A stretch of 64,000 nucleotides of DNA, taken from contig NZ_CABFLY010000004.1 of assembly GCF_901875305.1 (NCBI RefSeq), forward strand, positions 124,001-188,000, in the 5' to 3' direction. Shown here one piece after another: positions 18,978 through 27,172 of the stretch (the first letter of the stretch is position 1; every line of letters begins with the position of its first letter). The stretch is from Rothia mucilaginosa. GTDB lineage: Bacteria > Actinomycetota > Actinomycetes > Actinomycetales > Micrococcaceae. Position numbers and translations under genes: made by a program. The notes below the pieces were generated by a model. The model made no database searches. It was not told where the DNA came from and saw only the letters and a list, made by a program, of their open reading frames with translations.

Positions 18978-19661
18978 TTACGCGGCGCGGTCGTACTGTG
19001 CGCGCATCGCGCGGCGGCAGTCGCGGCGCTCACGCTTGAACTTCTTGCACATAGCCTTCGGATCGTCAAACATGGAGAAGTTCCCCGGCTCAGCCGCCAG
19101 ACCCAAAGTCGACAGCTCAACCATCGAGAGTATCGCGTAGAACGTCTCGCGGCGCAACTCAAAATTGCAGGCACCCGGAGCGGATTCCACCGCAAACACA
19201 CCGCCGGTGCACTCCAGAGAACGCATGGCCCAGTGCTTAACCCACAGGTCACCATTGACCGGGCTCACGCCCATGCTGGTCAACGCCAGGCCGGTACCCT
19301 GAACGCGCTCAAAACGCAGGCACATCTCCAAATCCTTCTCCAGGGGGAACACGAACAGCAGAGCGTTCTGAGCCGCCGCCCGCAACTCACGCAGGTTCTC
19401 CTCGTAACCGGAAGCACCCCGGGTGAGGTGACGCATCACGCGGCCCATCGTGGAAGACACCGGCGCAACGCGGAAGCACGAACCCTCAGCCACTAGCTGC
19501 TCCAGAACGGTGCGGAACTCTTCCACCTCGAAGCGTTCCATACGCACCACGGTGCCGCACTGCATCAGCCAGTTGAACTCTTCATCACGACGAAGCTGCT
19601 CATCGGCAGTGCAAGAAATCTGCGCCTGTGCGTACTGGTTCTCACGAGTGGTGTTTTCCAT
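18978..19661 (-). CDS. Hypothetical protein of unknown function
   Basis: A 227-residue soluble protein that I cannot place in a family. It has no signal peptide or membrane segment. It is rich in Glu, Arg and Cys (six scattered cysteines), with a predicted helical C-terminus ending in a very basic stretch (KKFKRERRDCRRAMRAQ) that could contact nucleic acid; that is speculative. The ATG at 19661 follows GGAAGGA with good spacing and codon use is host-like, so the gene is likely real. Confidence 0.65.
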   Translation of the reverse strand: MENTTRENQYAQAQISCTADEQLRRDEEFNWLMQCGTVVRMERFEVEEFRTVLEQLVAEGSCFRVAPVSSTMGRVMRHLTRGASGYEENLRELRAAAQNALLFVFPLEKDLEMCLRFERVQGTGLALTSMGVSPVNGDLWVKHWAMRSLECTGGVFAVESAPGACNFELRRETFYAILSMVELSTLGLAAEPGNFSMFDDPKAMCKKFKRERRDCRRAMRAQYDRAA

Positions 19662-20015
19662 GACCGTTCCTTCCGTAGATGCTGAATTGGCCCGTTAGCA
19701 ACACCGCGGGAGGCGGCGTGCCCGGTCGGAAGGACCGTCCCTTCCAACACCTACACTCTATGGGCGACCCCTGACACGATAAGCATTCTTTGATTTACCC
19801 CCGGGTAAAACTGGGAAAATTCTGAAACCGTTCGTGAAACCCCGTCAAACCCCGTGAAACACAGAAAACCGGGTGCCCCCCCGCAGTCTCATGCCCGCGC
19901 ATGAGGGTGAGGAGGCAGGGCTTTCAGCACGCTTGGCACCTGCTTTCGCACCTGCTTTGTAACCGCCGGACGCACTCGTGACCGGAATCGGTGCCCGCCC
20001 GTACTTCGGCGATGC
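19662..20015. other. Intergenic region, no gene seen
   Basis: 354 nt. It contains a short dyad GGAAGG...CCTTCC near 19730-19747 and a repetitive patch of GAAACCCCGT-like units around 19833-19860. There is no convincing coding frame. It carries the upstream region of the gene at 18978 and the downstream end of the AlbA_2 gene. Confidence 0.4.
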
Positions 20016-21617
20016 TTAAGCAGCGCGATACTTACGGTTCTTACTACGCGGCGGAGCCGTAGGAACAATCAGCTTCGCCTCCACAAGACGGCGCAGATCA
20101 TTCGTAATGGAGGTACGTGAAGCGCCCCGACCCCAATGCTCTTGGATATACGCCGTGGAGACCGCCTCGCCCTGTGTGCGCAGGCCGCGCACAATACCGG
20201 CCTGGCGTTTGCTAAGGCCGTCAAGCGACGCATCGGCGCCCGCCGGTTCGACGGTGTCCGCTGAACGTTTGCCCTCGGGATGGGTTGCTTGCTGAATCCT
20301 ATCCTCAGGCGCTGTCTTCTGTTTCATAGAAGACGCACCCTGCGGAGGCTGCAACAGAGTAACCTGCACATAGAGTAGACGGTCAGCAAACTGGGGAGCG
20401 GGCAGGCCCGCATCCTTCAGCGCGCGCAGAACCGTGGGAATACCGGAAGCTCTATTCTCTGCAATCAAACGCCCCGTACCCGGGTCGGGCAGATCAGTCA
20501 GAATACTTGCCAAGTAGCTGTTACGGGTTGAAGAAACACCGGGCTGACCGAAATCTCGGATAGCTACAGCACCGTAAATACCGCCCGGGCTACGCACCAC
20601 CAAGCGGTTGGTGTAGAGCTCAACCTGCACCTGCGAGCCGCGCGCACCGGGCGAGTAGTCGCGGTGCATGAGGGCGTTGACCAGAAGCTCGCGGATAGCC
20701 TCCAGCGGATACTCGTAGCGCTCAACCCGCCCGATACCGCTACTGTTGAGGCCCTCCATCGTGGACGTTTTGCGCATATTGCGAACCAAAACGCCCATAG
20801 CTTCATCCAACATGGAGGGGATAGGTCCCGTACAGCTGTGATTGTCCAGAAAACGTCGACCGTCCTCAGTGACCTCACCAAGCTCTTCACCGGGAAGAAC
20901 AACAACGCTCATCATCAGCTGCGGGAAGAACGCCTGCGGGTAGGATCCCATGGCGAGAAGCGCCCCAAGAGTGGGCACTTCTCGGCCCTCAGAATCGATG
21001 CGTAGAATACGCGCCTGCAGAAGAACCTCACGGTCAGAAAGCGCCGCAAAAACACGAGGCTGCTCCTCGCGGAGGCGAGCGACATAGGCACTCACAAGGG
21101 TGGGGGAGAGGTCCTTGAAGCTTGCCTCACAGACCAGCTCCTCGTCGTAGCGGGGCTGACTGCGGTTCTCTAGGAGGCGGTCAATCTCGTACTTGGTGAG
21201 GCGAATATCGGCCTCACCGACGCGCTGGTAGGAGCTGTTATACATGCCGTGTGCTTCGATGTAGTAGGGTTTCTGCGTCGGATCGCCGGGGAGCACATCG
21301 ATGCGCACGATACGGTGTTGCTCGTCTACTGCCTCAATCTGAATATCTACCGGGGGTCGAGGCGTGATCTTGGAACGGATTGCCTCAACGGATGCGTCGT
21401 GGACTGCCTGTGCGTTGAAACCTTCAACTGGCTGTAGACCTTCTGCCGGGTCGGTGAGGCCAAGAAGAATGGTGCCACCGTCGCCGTTGGCGAAGGCACT
21501 AACGGTTTCAAGAACGGACTTGGGGAACCCGCCAGCTGCAGCTTTGACTTCTACTCGCCCGTTTTCAGCCTGGCTACGGCGTAGGTTTTCGATGAGTTCA
21601 GCGGTGTTTGTTTCCAT
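20016..21617 (-). CDS. AlbA_2-domain putative transcriptional regulator (COG2865 type)
   Basis: The product is 533 residues. The N-terminal AlbA_2 (Schlafen-like) module includes ENGRVEVKAAAGGFPKSV, FANGDGGTILLGLTD and a DVLPGDPTQKPYYI stretch (to about residue 130). A HATPase_c_4-type region around EAIRELLVNALMHRDYS (about residues 310-325) follows. The last 60 residues look like a winged helix (GLSKRQAGIVRGLRTQG, SRTSITNDLRRLVEAKLI). This order is typical of COG2865 predicted regulators, several of which sit beside defence or stress genes. The start at ATG 21617 faces a dense operator-like array that begins 32 bp upstream, so strong autoregulation is likely (inferred). The divergent neighbour is metY. 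Confidence 0.85.
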   Translation of the reverse strand: METNTAELIENLRRSQAENGRVEVKAAAGGFPKSVLETVSAFANGDGGTILLGLTDPAEGLQPVEGFNAQAVHDASVEAIRSKITPRPPVDIQIEAVDEQHRIVRIDVLPGDPTQKPYYIEAHGMYNSSYQRVGEADIRLTKYEIDRLLENRSQPRYDEELVCEASFKDLSPTLVSAYVARLREEQPRVFAALSDREVLLQARILRIDSEGREVPTLGALLAMGSYPQAFFPQLMMSVVVLPGEELGEVTEDGRRFLDNHSCTGPIPSMLDEAMGVLVRNMRKTSTMEGLNSSGIGRVERYEYPLEAIRELLVNALMHRDYSPGARGSQVQVELYTNRLVVRSPGGIYGAVAIRDFGQPGVSSTRNSYLASILTDLPDPGTGRLIAENRASGIPTVLRALKDAGLPAPQFADRLLYVQVTLLQPPQGASSMKQKTAPEDRIQQATHPEGKRSADTVEPAGADASLDGLSKRQAGIVRGLRTQGEAVSTAYIQEHWGRGASRTSITNDLRRLVEAKLIVPTAPPRSKNRKYRAA

Positions 21618-21648
21618 GCATGCTCCCGATGGCTACTTCTTGGTGAAC

Positions 21649-21888
21649 GTCATAGCAACGTCATAACAGCATCATAACAATTTCTGTCATGATGTTGATA
21701 TGATCCTGCGATGATGTTGCTATGATGCGGTATTTTCCTCGCGCCTTGAACCTTAAAAACCCCCGGAATTGCAGGCTAAAACCGGGTATTTCTGTCGATC
21801 TCATTGACCGCGCATCATAACAACCGTCATAACAACTTCTGTTGTGTCAGTTGTTATGACGGCTGATATGATGCCCCGTCATAATCCG
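21649..21888. promoter_or_regulatory. Operator-like array of about ten 11-bp units (consensus RTCATAACAAC)
   Basis: Units on the plus strand start at 21649, 21660 and 21671 in exact 11-bp tandem. Reverse-oriented units start at 21694 and 21716 (22 bp apart). A second cluster has plus units at 21814 and 21826, reverse units at 21850 and 21862, and a weaker plus unit at 21878. The units at 21826 and 21850 form a perfect 11-bp inverted repeat around a 13-nt spacer. Spacings of 11, 12 and 22 bp place the units on one DNA face. The array fills the divergent gap between the AlbA_2 regulator and metY. Confidence 0.8.
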
Positions 21889-22009
21889 CAATAAACGACA
21901 CATAGGTACCCGCACTTGGTGCACTCCGCCGCCGGTGGCACAGTATAAAGTCGAGCCACTATCGACTCCCCGCCCATCCCCGGCGGGCAGATACATCAGG
22001 AGCAAACCA

Positions 22010-23473
22010 ATGGCTGAACACACTTTCGGCTTCCGCACCCGCGCACTACACGCGGGCGGCACCCCCGACGCTGAACACGGTGCCCGCGCGGTCCCCATCT
22101 ACCAGACCACCTCCTTCGTCTTCAAAGACGCTGACGACGCGGCAAACCTCTTCTCCCTGCAGAAGTACGGCAACATCTACTCGCGCCTGTCCAACCCCAC
22201 CGTCGCCGCACTGGAGGAGCGAGTCGCCTCCCTTGAAGGCGGTATCGGTGCGGTAGCGACCGCCTCCGGCATGGCTGCCGAGTTCATCACCTTCGCGGCG
22301 CTCTGCCAGCAGGGTGACCACATTGTTGCCTCCTCGCAGCTGTACGGCGGCACCGTCACCCAGCTGGACGTGTCCCTGCGACGCTTCGGCATCAACACCA
22401 CCTTCGTGGCCGGCACCGACCCCGCCGACTACAAGGCGGCCCTGACCGAGAACACCAAGGCAATCTACACCGAGGTTGTCGCCAACCCCTCCGGCGAGGT
22501 TGCCGACCTGGAGGGCCTGGCAGAGGTCGCCCACGAGGCCGGCATCCCGCTGGTCGTGGACGCCACCATCTCCACCCCCTACCTGATCCGCCCCCTCGAG
22601 CACGGTGCGGACATCGTTATTCACTCGGTCACCAAGTTCCTGGGCGGTCACGGCACCACCCTTGGCGGTATCGTCGTCGAGTCCGGTCGTTTCAACTGGG
22701 GTAACGGCAACTTCCCGTCCATGACCGAGCCGGTTCCCTCCTACAATGGCGTGTCCTGGTGGGGTAACTTCGGTGAGTACGGCTTCCTGACAAAGCTGCG
22801 TTCTGAGCAGCTGCGTGACTTCGGCCCGTCGCTGAGCCCGCAGGCCGCGTTCAACCTGTTGCAGGGTGTTGAGACTCTGCCGCAGCGTATGGACGCGCAC
22901 CTGGCGAACGCTAAGCAGGTTGTCGCCTGGCTGGTTGAGGATCAGCGTATCGCCTACGTGAACTACGCCGGTCTGGAAGACCACCCGCACCACGAGCGCG
23001 CGAAGAAGCTACTGCCGCTGGGTGTCGGTTCCGTGTTCTCCTTCGGCGTGAAGGCGACCGAGAAGGCGTCCGGCCGACTGGTCGGTGGCGAGTTCATTGG
23101 TGCCCTGCAGCTGGCAAGCCACCTGGCTAATATTGGTGACTCTCGCACTCTTGTGCTGCACCCGGGTTCGACCACGCACCAGCAGCTGTCGCGGGAGCAG
23201 CTTGAAGCCGCCGGCGTGGGCGAGGACCTGATTCGCATTTCGGTGGGTCTGGAAGATGTGGAAGACATCATCTGGGACCTGGACCAGGCACTGACCTACG
23301 CGACCGGCCTGAACCACGCCGGTGAGCGTGTGGGTGTGTCCAGCGCAGACAAGATTGTGGAGGCTGAGGAGGCGGTTGCCGCCGCTAAGGCCGCCGAGGA
23401 CGCTGCCGCCGCTGAGGCTGCTGCTGGCGCATCCTGCTCCCTGCCCGCCGCTACCGCTCAGGAGGAGAAGTAA
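22010..23473 (+). CDS. metY: O-acetylhomoserine sulfhydrylase (MetY-type)
   Basis: This PLP enzyme replaces the acetyl group of O-acetylhomoserine with sulfide, giving homocysteine and acetate (direct sulfhydrylation). The product is 487 residues. TRALHAGG, ASGMAAEF, the PLP-stacking SSQLYGGT, and the Schiff-base Lys209 in HSVTKFLGGHGTT are present. The WWGNFGEYGFLTKLR insert distinguishes OAH sulfhydrylases from cystathionine synthases. An unusual Ala/Glu-rich tail (about residues 445-487) is appended and may be a coiled linker. ATG 22010 follows AGGAG; an earlier in-frame start lacks a ribosome site. Its stop overlaps the start of the CoA-binding gene (TAATG), so the two are co-translated. 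Confidence 0.93.
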   Translation: MAEHTFGFRTRALHAGGTPDAEHGARAVPIYQTTSFVFKDADDAANLFSLQKYGNIYSRLSNPTVAALEERVASLEGGIGAVATASGMAAEFITFAALCQQGDHIVASSQLYGGTVTQLDVSLRRFGINTTFVAGTDPADYKAALTENTKAIYTEVVANPSGEVADLEGLAEVAHEAGIPLVVDATISTPYLIRPLEHGADIVIHSVTKFLGGHGTTLGGIVVESGRFNWGNGNFPSMTEPVPSYNGVSWWGNFGEYGFLTKLRSEQLRDFGPSLSPQAAFNLLQGVETLPQRMDAHLANAKQVVAWLVEDQRIAYVNYAGLEDHPHHERAKKLLPLGVGSVFSFGVKATEKASGRLVGGEFIGALQLASHLANIGDSRTLVLHPGSTTHQQLSREQLEAAGVGEDLIRISVGLEDVEDIIWDLDQALTYATGLNHAGERVGVSSADKIVEAEEAVAAAKAAEDAAAAEAAAGASCSLPAATAQEEK

Positions 23474-23979
23474 TGACCGAGAAGCGTACCTGGGTGGGTC
23501 CTTCCGCCCCTGAGCGTCTGAACATTCTGCGTAATACCCGCACGATTGCGATTGTGGGTATGAGCGATAAGATTTCGCGTGCCTCCTACTTCGTGGCGAC
23601 GTACCTGCAGTCGGCTTCGCCGTACAAGCTGTACTTCGTGAACCCGATTCTGGCGGCAAAGGGCAAGCTTGTGCTGGGTCAGCCGGTGTACCCGTCGCTG
23701 CAGGACCTGCCGGAGGTTCCGGATCTGGTGGAGATTTTCCGCCGTAATGAGGACCTGCCGGGCGTGGTGCAGGAGGCTGTGGATCTGGGCGCGAAGACCG
23801 TCTGGATGCAGCTGGGCTCCTGGAGTGAGGAGGCTGCCGCAATCGGTGAGGCCGCCGGCCTGAACGTGGTGATGGATAAGTGCGTGAAGATTGAGCACGC
23901 GCGTTTCCACGGAGGCCTGCACCTGGCCGGTTTCAACACAGGCGTGATTTCTGCGAAGCGTCAGGTGCTGTCGAAGTAA
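23473..23979 (+). CDS. CoA-binding protein (YccU-like, CoA_binding_2)
   Basis: A 168-residue Rossmann-fold protein of the YccU/CoA_binding_2 family. NTRTIAIVGMSDKISRASYFVA forms the nucleotide loop, with FVNPIL, PEVPDLVEIFRR, GAKTVWMQLG and a C-terminal VMDKCVKIEH. The family binds CoA in vitro but its physiological role is unsettled. The start codon shares its A with the metY stop (TAATG). Linkage to MetY is common in Actinobacteria and hints at a role in acyl or sulfur metabolism. A hairpin 75 nt downstream ends the operon. Confidence 0.88.
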   Translation: MTEKRTWVGPSAPERLNILRNTRTIAIVGMSDKISRASYFVATYLQSASPYKLYFVNPILAAKGKLVLGQPVYPSLQDLPEVPDLVEIFRRNEDLPGVVQEAVDLGAKTVWMQLGSWSEEAAAIGEAAGLNVVMDKCVKIEHARFHGGLHLAGFNTGVISAKRQVLSK

Positions 23980-24050
23980 GCAGCCTGTGCTGTATAAGCC
24001 GTTGCGGCTTGTAATTACAAAAAATCAGGCGCGTATTCGTCAGCGCGTAA

Positions 24051-24096
24051 AACGAGGGGCGTACCCGGGAACCATCCCGGGTGCGTTCCTCTTTCT
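24051..24096 (+). terminator. Terminator hairpin, copy 1 of a duplicated element
   Basis: The left arm AGGGGCGTACCCGGG pairs with CCCGGGTGCGTTCCTC and is followed by TTTCT. It ends the metY operon. Almost the same sequence recurs at 25347-25389 on the far side of the Abi-like gene, differing mainly in the loop. Confidence 0.8.
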
Positions 24097-24244
24097 GTGA
24101 GGCTAACACAGTGACATAAGTAACCAGAAGGTAGCCAGGGAAAATGCCCAGATTCCTTGAGAGCGTGTATCTCCAATGTTATTGTTGGAATAACAGTCCC
24201 CCCTCCGCCTCTGATTCAAGCGCATCTCGAGGGGGTCCTTTTGT

Positions 24245-25285
24245 ATGTTCGGTTCTACGGCGAATCGAAGTAAGGAGAGTAGGGGTTTGCCCAAGAAATC
24301 GTGCGTATTTCTACCTTCAATAGAGGACCAGAAGGAATACCTTGTTGCTAAGAGGTATTTTCCTCAGGGAACGGCCCTGAGCGATGATGACCGAGACATG
24401 CTTGCGTGCTCTAATTTCCACTACCTTCTGGGATACTTCCGTAATTACAGCAAATACAAGAACGAGGGACTTCTACCGGGAAATCCAGACATCTCGGATG
24501 TTTTAGATATTGTGCGTATGGATGTGAAGGTCTCTTCCCTCCTGTACGGGTACATGAGGCAGAGCGAACAAGCGATTCGAGCCGCATGGGTGGATGTATT
24601 TTGCACTTACCGTAGTCCCCATGAGTATCTCAACCCGGATGCATATATCTGTATGGACCAGGACAGGCCAGTAGATGCGCTCATCAAAGATATGATGCGG
24701 CACATCCTGCGATACCGTGAACCGTATGTTCGTGAGCGTATCGAGGTTTGGTGGAAATCCTGCGCTAAAAGTTCTTCTAAAACCCCTTCCGAAAACTTGG
24801 ACGACTGGGAGGACGTTGAGGAGCTTCGATTGAAGATGCAGAAAGAGCTTCCCCTGTGGTCTGTTGTCGATTCGTTTTCATTAGGGCTTCTCTCCCATGC
24901 GGTGGTCCAAAGTTATGCTTCAGGAACTATCCCCGAGTCCGGAGACGCTGAAAAGCTGCTGCTCTACAAAAAGACCGCAGAATATATGGGTGTAAACCAT
25001 AAGCACTTTGAGGGCCGTCTAAAGTCTCTGACCACTCTGAGAAACCGTGTAGCTCATGGTTCTCGCCTCTGGATGATGCCGACGACTGATACCTCTGCAA
25101 AGCCCAAAATTTTTGCTAAGGACCTCCGCGAGGCGGACCCGAAGGGTATGTTGGTCAGCTTCGCTAACGTTGCTCTTTTGCAGGGAAACACCCGTCGTCA
25201 GCGGGAAGCGTGGAAAGCGATAAAAGCTCTAGTTGGGCAAGAGGAAAGCTACAGCATCGGGGTGGGATCGCGAAAGATTTTTTAG
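24245..25285 (+). CDS. Abi_2-like (AbiD/F) HEPN-type protein
   Basis: The product is 346 residues from ATG 24245. A TTG at 24287 (residue 15) has the better ribosome site, AAGGAG at about 9 nt, and may be the true start. The N-terminus (EDQKEYLVAKRYFP, SNFHYLLGYFRNY) and the C-terminal RNRVAHGSRLW motif (an R-x4-H HEPN signature, about residues 270-280) match the Abi_2 family (PF07751). That family includes lactococcal AbiD/AbiF phage-abortive-infection proteins. HEPN domains often cleave RNA, so an RNase-type toxin or defence role is plausible but inferred. GC is lower than in neighbours. The gene is alone and bracketed by two near-identical hairpins at 24051 and 25347, suggesting insertion as a cassette. 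Confidence 0.8.
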   Translation: MFGSTANRSKESRGLPKKSCVFLPSIEDQKEYLVAKRYFPQGTALSDDDRDMLACSNFHYLLGYFRNYSKYKNEGLLPGNPDISDVLDIVRMDVKVSSLLYGYMRQSEQAIRAAWVDVFCTYRSPHEYLNPDAYICMDQDRPVDALIKDMMRHILRYREPYVRERIEVWWKSCAKSSSKTPSENLDDWEDVEELRLKMQKELPLWSVVDSFSLGLLSHAVVQSYASGTIPESGDAEKLLLYKKTAEYMGVNHKHFEGRLKSLTTLRNRVAHGSRLWMMPTTDTSAKPKIFAKDLREADPKGMLVSFANVALLQGNTRRQREAWKAIKALVGQEESYSIGVGSRKIF

Positions 25286-25346
25286 CGTGGTGACATTCCT
25301 GTAGCTGGCCTCGCGCTATGAGGCTGCCGTGCTCATAAAAATAAAC

Positions 25347-25389
25347 GGAGGGGCGTACCCGGGGTGATTCCCGGGTGCGTCCCTCTTTT
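25347..25389 (+). terminator. Terminator hairpin, copy 2 of the duplicated element
   Basis: The arms GGAGGGGCGTACCCGGG and CCCGGGTGCGTCCCTC are followed by TTTTGG. Apart from the loop it matches the copy at 24051 almost base for base. It lies about 60 nt past the Abi-like stop. Confidence 0.8.
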
Positions 25390-25428
25390 GGCGTACGGTA
25401 TCGCCCCTTGTGGAGGGCCGTTCAGCTT

Positions 25429-25577
25429 TAAGGTAAACCTATCCTTATGTTCTGGGGTGCTGAGCCGGTATCCTAGATGGAAGCCCGGGGGCCGGTACTC
25501 AGCACACACGTGTACCGACCGCCGGGTCTTTTCACGCGCGAAATATGACGAAATATATTTCTAAAATGTCGAAATAT
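25429..25577. promoter_or_regulatory. Compound control region upstream of the first PLP enzyme
   Basis: Three distinct elements lie in the 423-nt gap. First, the dyad TAAGGTAAACCTATCCTTA (25429-25447) weakly resembles DtxR/IdeR iron boxes (about 13 of 19 positions by eye). Second, GTGCTGAG...CTCAGCAC (25457-25505) is a perfect 8-bp stem closing a GC-rich loop. Third, CGAAATAT occurs three times (25539, 25549, 25570), phased at 10 and 21 bp. The same octamer heads a perfect palindrome upstream of the monooxygenase gene (49768). No known riboswitch aptamer is visible. Confidence 0.45.
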
Positions 25578-25708
25578 AACGCCGTTTTTCGGTCATAAAA
25601 AGTCACTCGGTCACAGAAAAGAAAAAACTAGTCAGTACCCCAAAAGAGTCCTAAGCTAGCAATATATTTATCCCCCGCATTTTATGCCCAACCTTAGCCG
25701 AGGACAGC

Positions 25709-26860
25709 ATGACCGGATTCACGACGAAGGCAATTCACACTACGGACCGCGACAACCCGTACGGTTCCATCCTGCCTCCGATCTACACGACCACCACCTA
25801 CGCCCAGCCCTGTGACGGCACCGAAGGCCCCTACGACTACCAGCGCGGCGGCAACCCCACCCGCGCGGCCCTCGAAACCACGCTCGCAACCCTCGAAGGC
25901 GCCAAGCACGCCTTCGCCTACCCCTCCGGAATGGGCGCCACCGCTGCCGCCCTCGGCATCCTCAAAGAAGGCGAGACCCTGCTGCTGGGCATGCCCTCCT
26001 ACGGCGGCACCTACCGCTTCGCGACCATCGAGCTGCCCGCCCGCGGCGTCAAGACCCGCTTCATCGGCGACTTCACGGCCCTCACCGACGAGGACTTCAC
26101 CGACAACGTGACCATGGTGTTCCTGGAGAGCCCCTCCAACCCGCTACTGCGCGTGAGCGACATCGCCGCCATCGCCGAAATCGCGCACCGCAACGGCGCA
26201 ATCGTGGTCGTCGACAACACCTTCATGACCCCGCTGCTGCAGAAGCCCCTCGACCTGGGCGCAGACATCAGCGTGCAGTCCGCCACCAAGTACCTGGGTG
26301 GCCACGCCGACCTACTCGGAGGCGTCGCCGCAACCAACGATGACGCGCTCGCCGAGCGCCTCTGGCACCTGCAGATGATTACCGGCGCAATGCTTTCGCC
26401 CACCGACTCCTACCGCCTGCTGCAGGAGGTCAAGACCCTCAAGCTGCGCCTGACCCAGCAGCAGAAGAACACCATCGAGGTCATCAACTACCTGGAGGCG
26501 CACCCCGCCGTGAAGCGCGTGCTCTACGCGGGTTCGCACAGCGAGTACGAGGCGCAGGTGCACGCCCGCCAAGCGAACGGCCTGGGCGCGCTCATCTCCA
26601 TGGAGCTGGTGGACGGCGCAGACCTGCCCGCCTTCCTCGAAGCCCTGAAGATTTTCAGCCACGCGGTGAGCCTGGGCGGTATCGAGTCGCTGGTGGTTCG
26701 TCCCGCGCTCATGGTGCAGGCCGCCTACACTCAGGCGCACCGCGACGAATACGGCGTGAGCGACAACCTCATCCGCCTGGCCATCGGCATCGAGGAGATT
26801 GAGGACATTATCGAGGATTTGGAGCGCGGCCTGACCGCAGCCCTGGCGCATCAGGCATAG
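25709..26860 (+). CDS. Cys/Met-metabolism PLP enzyme (cystathionine synthase/lyase family)
   Basis: A 383-residue fold-type I PLP enzyme. YPSGMGATAAA, the YGGTYRF substrate loop, VVDNTFMTP and Schiff-base Lys194 in QSATKYLGGHADLLGG are all present, as is the C-terminal SLGGIESLVVRPA. Family members make or cleave cystathionine, or release thiols from sulfur amino acids; sequence alone does not decide between gamma-synthase and beta/gamma-lyase. ATG 25709 follows GAGGACAG. A close paralogue lies 312 nt downstream at 27173, and then an amino-acid importer. The region therefore looks devoted to sulfur amino-acid uptake and interconversion. The upstream region carries the phased CGAAATAT motifs. 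Confidence 0.88.
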   Translation: MTGFTTKAIHTTDRDNPYGSILPPIYTTTTYAQPCDGTEGPYDYQRGGNPTRAALETTLATLEGAKHAFAYPSGMGATAAALGILKEGETLLLGMPSYGGTYRFATIELPARGVKTRFIGDFTALTDEDFTDNVTMVFLESPSNPLLRVSDIAAIAEIAHRNGAIVVVDNTFMTPLLQKPLDLGADISVQSATKYLGGHADLLGGVAATNDDALAERLWHLQMITGAMLSPTDSYRLLQEVKTLKLRLTQQQKNTIEVINYLEAHPAVKRVLYAGSHSEYEAQVHARQANGLGALISMELVDGADLPAFLEALKIFSHAVSLGGIESLVVRPALMVQAAYTQAHRDEYGVSDNLIRLAIGIEEIEDIIEDLERGLTAALAHQA

Positions 26861-26946
26861 TCCCTGAACATGAGGCACCGCACGACCGTATCGCGTGATT
26901 CGAGGTGCCCCAAATACGCGGCGTAATGTCACCCATAATAATTACT

Positions 26947-27073
26947 CAAAATACCCGGATTAACGTATTTCTTTCAATGTAAAAGAATGTTTTTGATTCG
27001 GGTATTTTGTGCACCCTCACCGCATTTTTATATGACGTTGCGTGAACATATTAACCCCCGTGACGCGGGGTTA
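26947..27073. repeat. Long inverted repeat and hairpin between PLP-enzyme paralogues
   Basis: CAAAATACCCG (26947-26957) and its perfect complement (26999-27009) bracket 41 nt of AT-rich sequence; with two mismatches the dyad extends to 17 bp per arm. A smaller TAACCCC...GGGGTTA hairpin follows at 27051-27073. A further perfect hairpin, CGTTCGGG/CCCGAACG (27140-27159), ends right at the ribosome site of the next gene, so it could affect translation. There is no coding potential in this 312-nt gap. Confidence 0.5.
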
Positions 27074-27172
27074 GAACGGCATAAAAAATGCGGGTAGGGT
27101 AAATCCCGGATACACGACGAAACACAGTAGCTACGCCCGCGTTCGGGGTAGCCCGAACGGAAGAGAACCACC

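Noticed and set aside
25429-25447. Iron-box (DtxR/IdeR) site
   Set aside because: By-eye agreement with the consensus is partial and no iron gene is adjacent; kept only as part of a compound control region.
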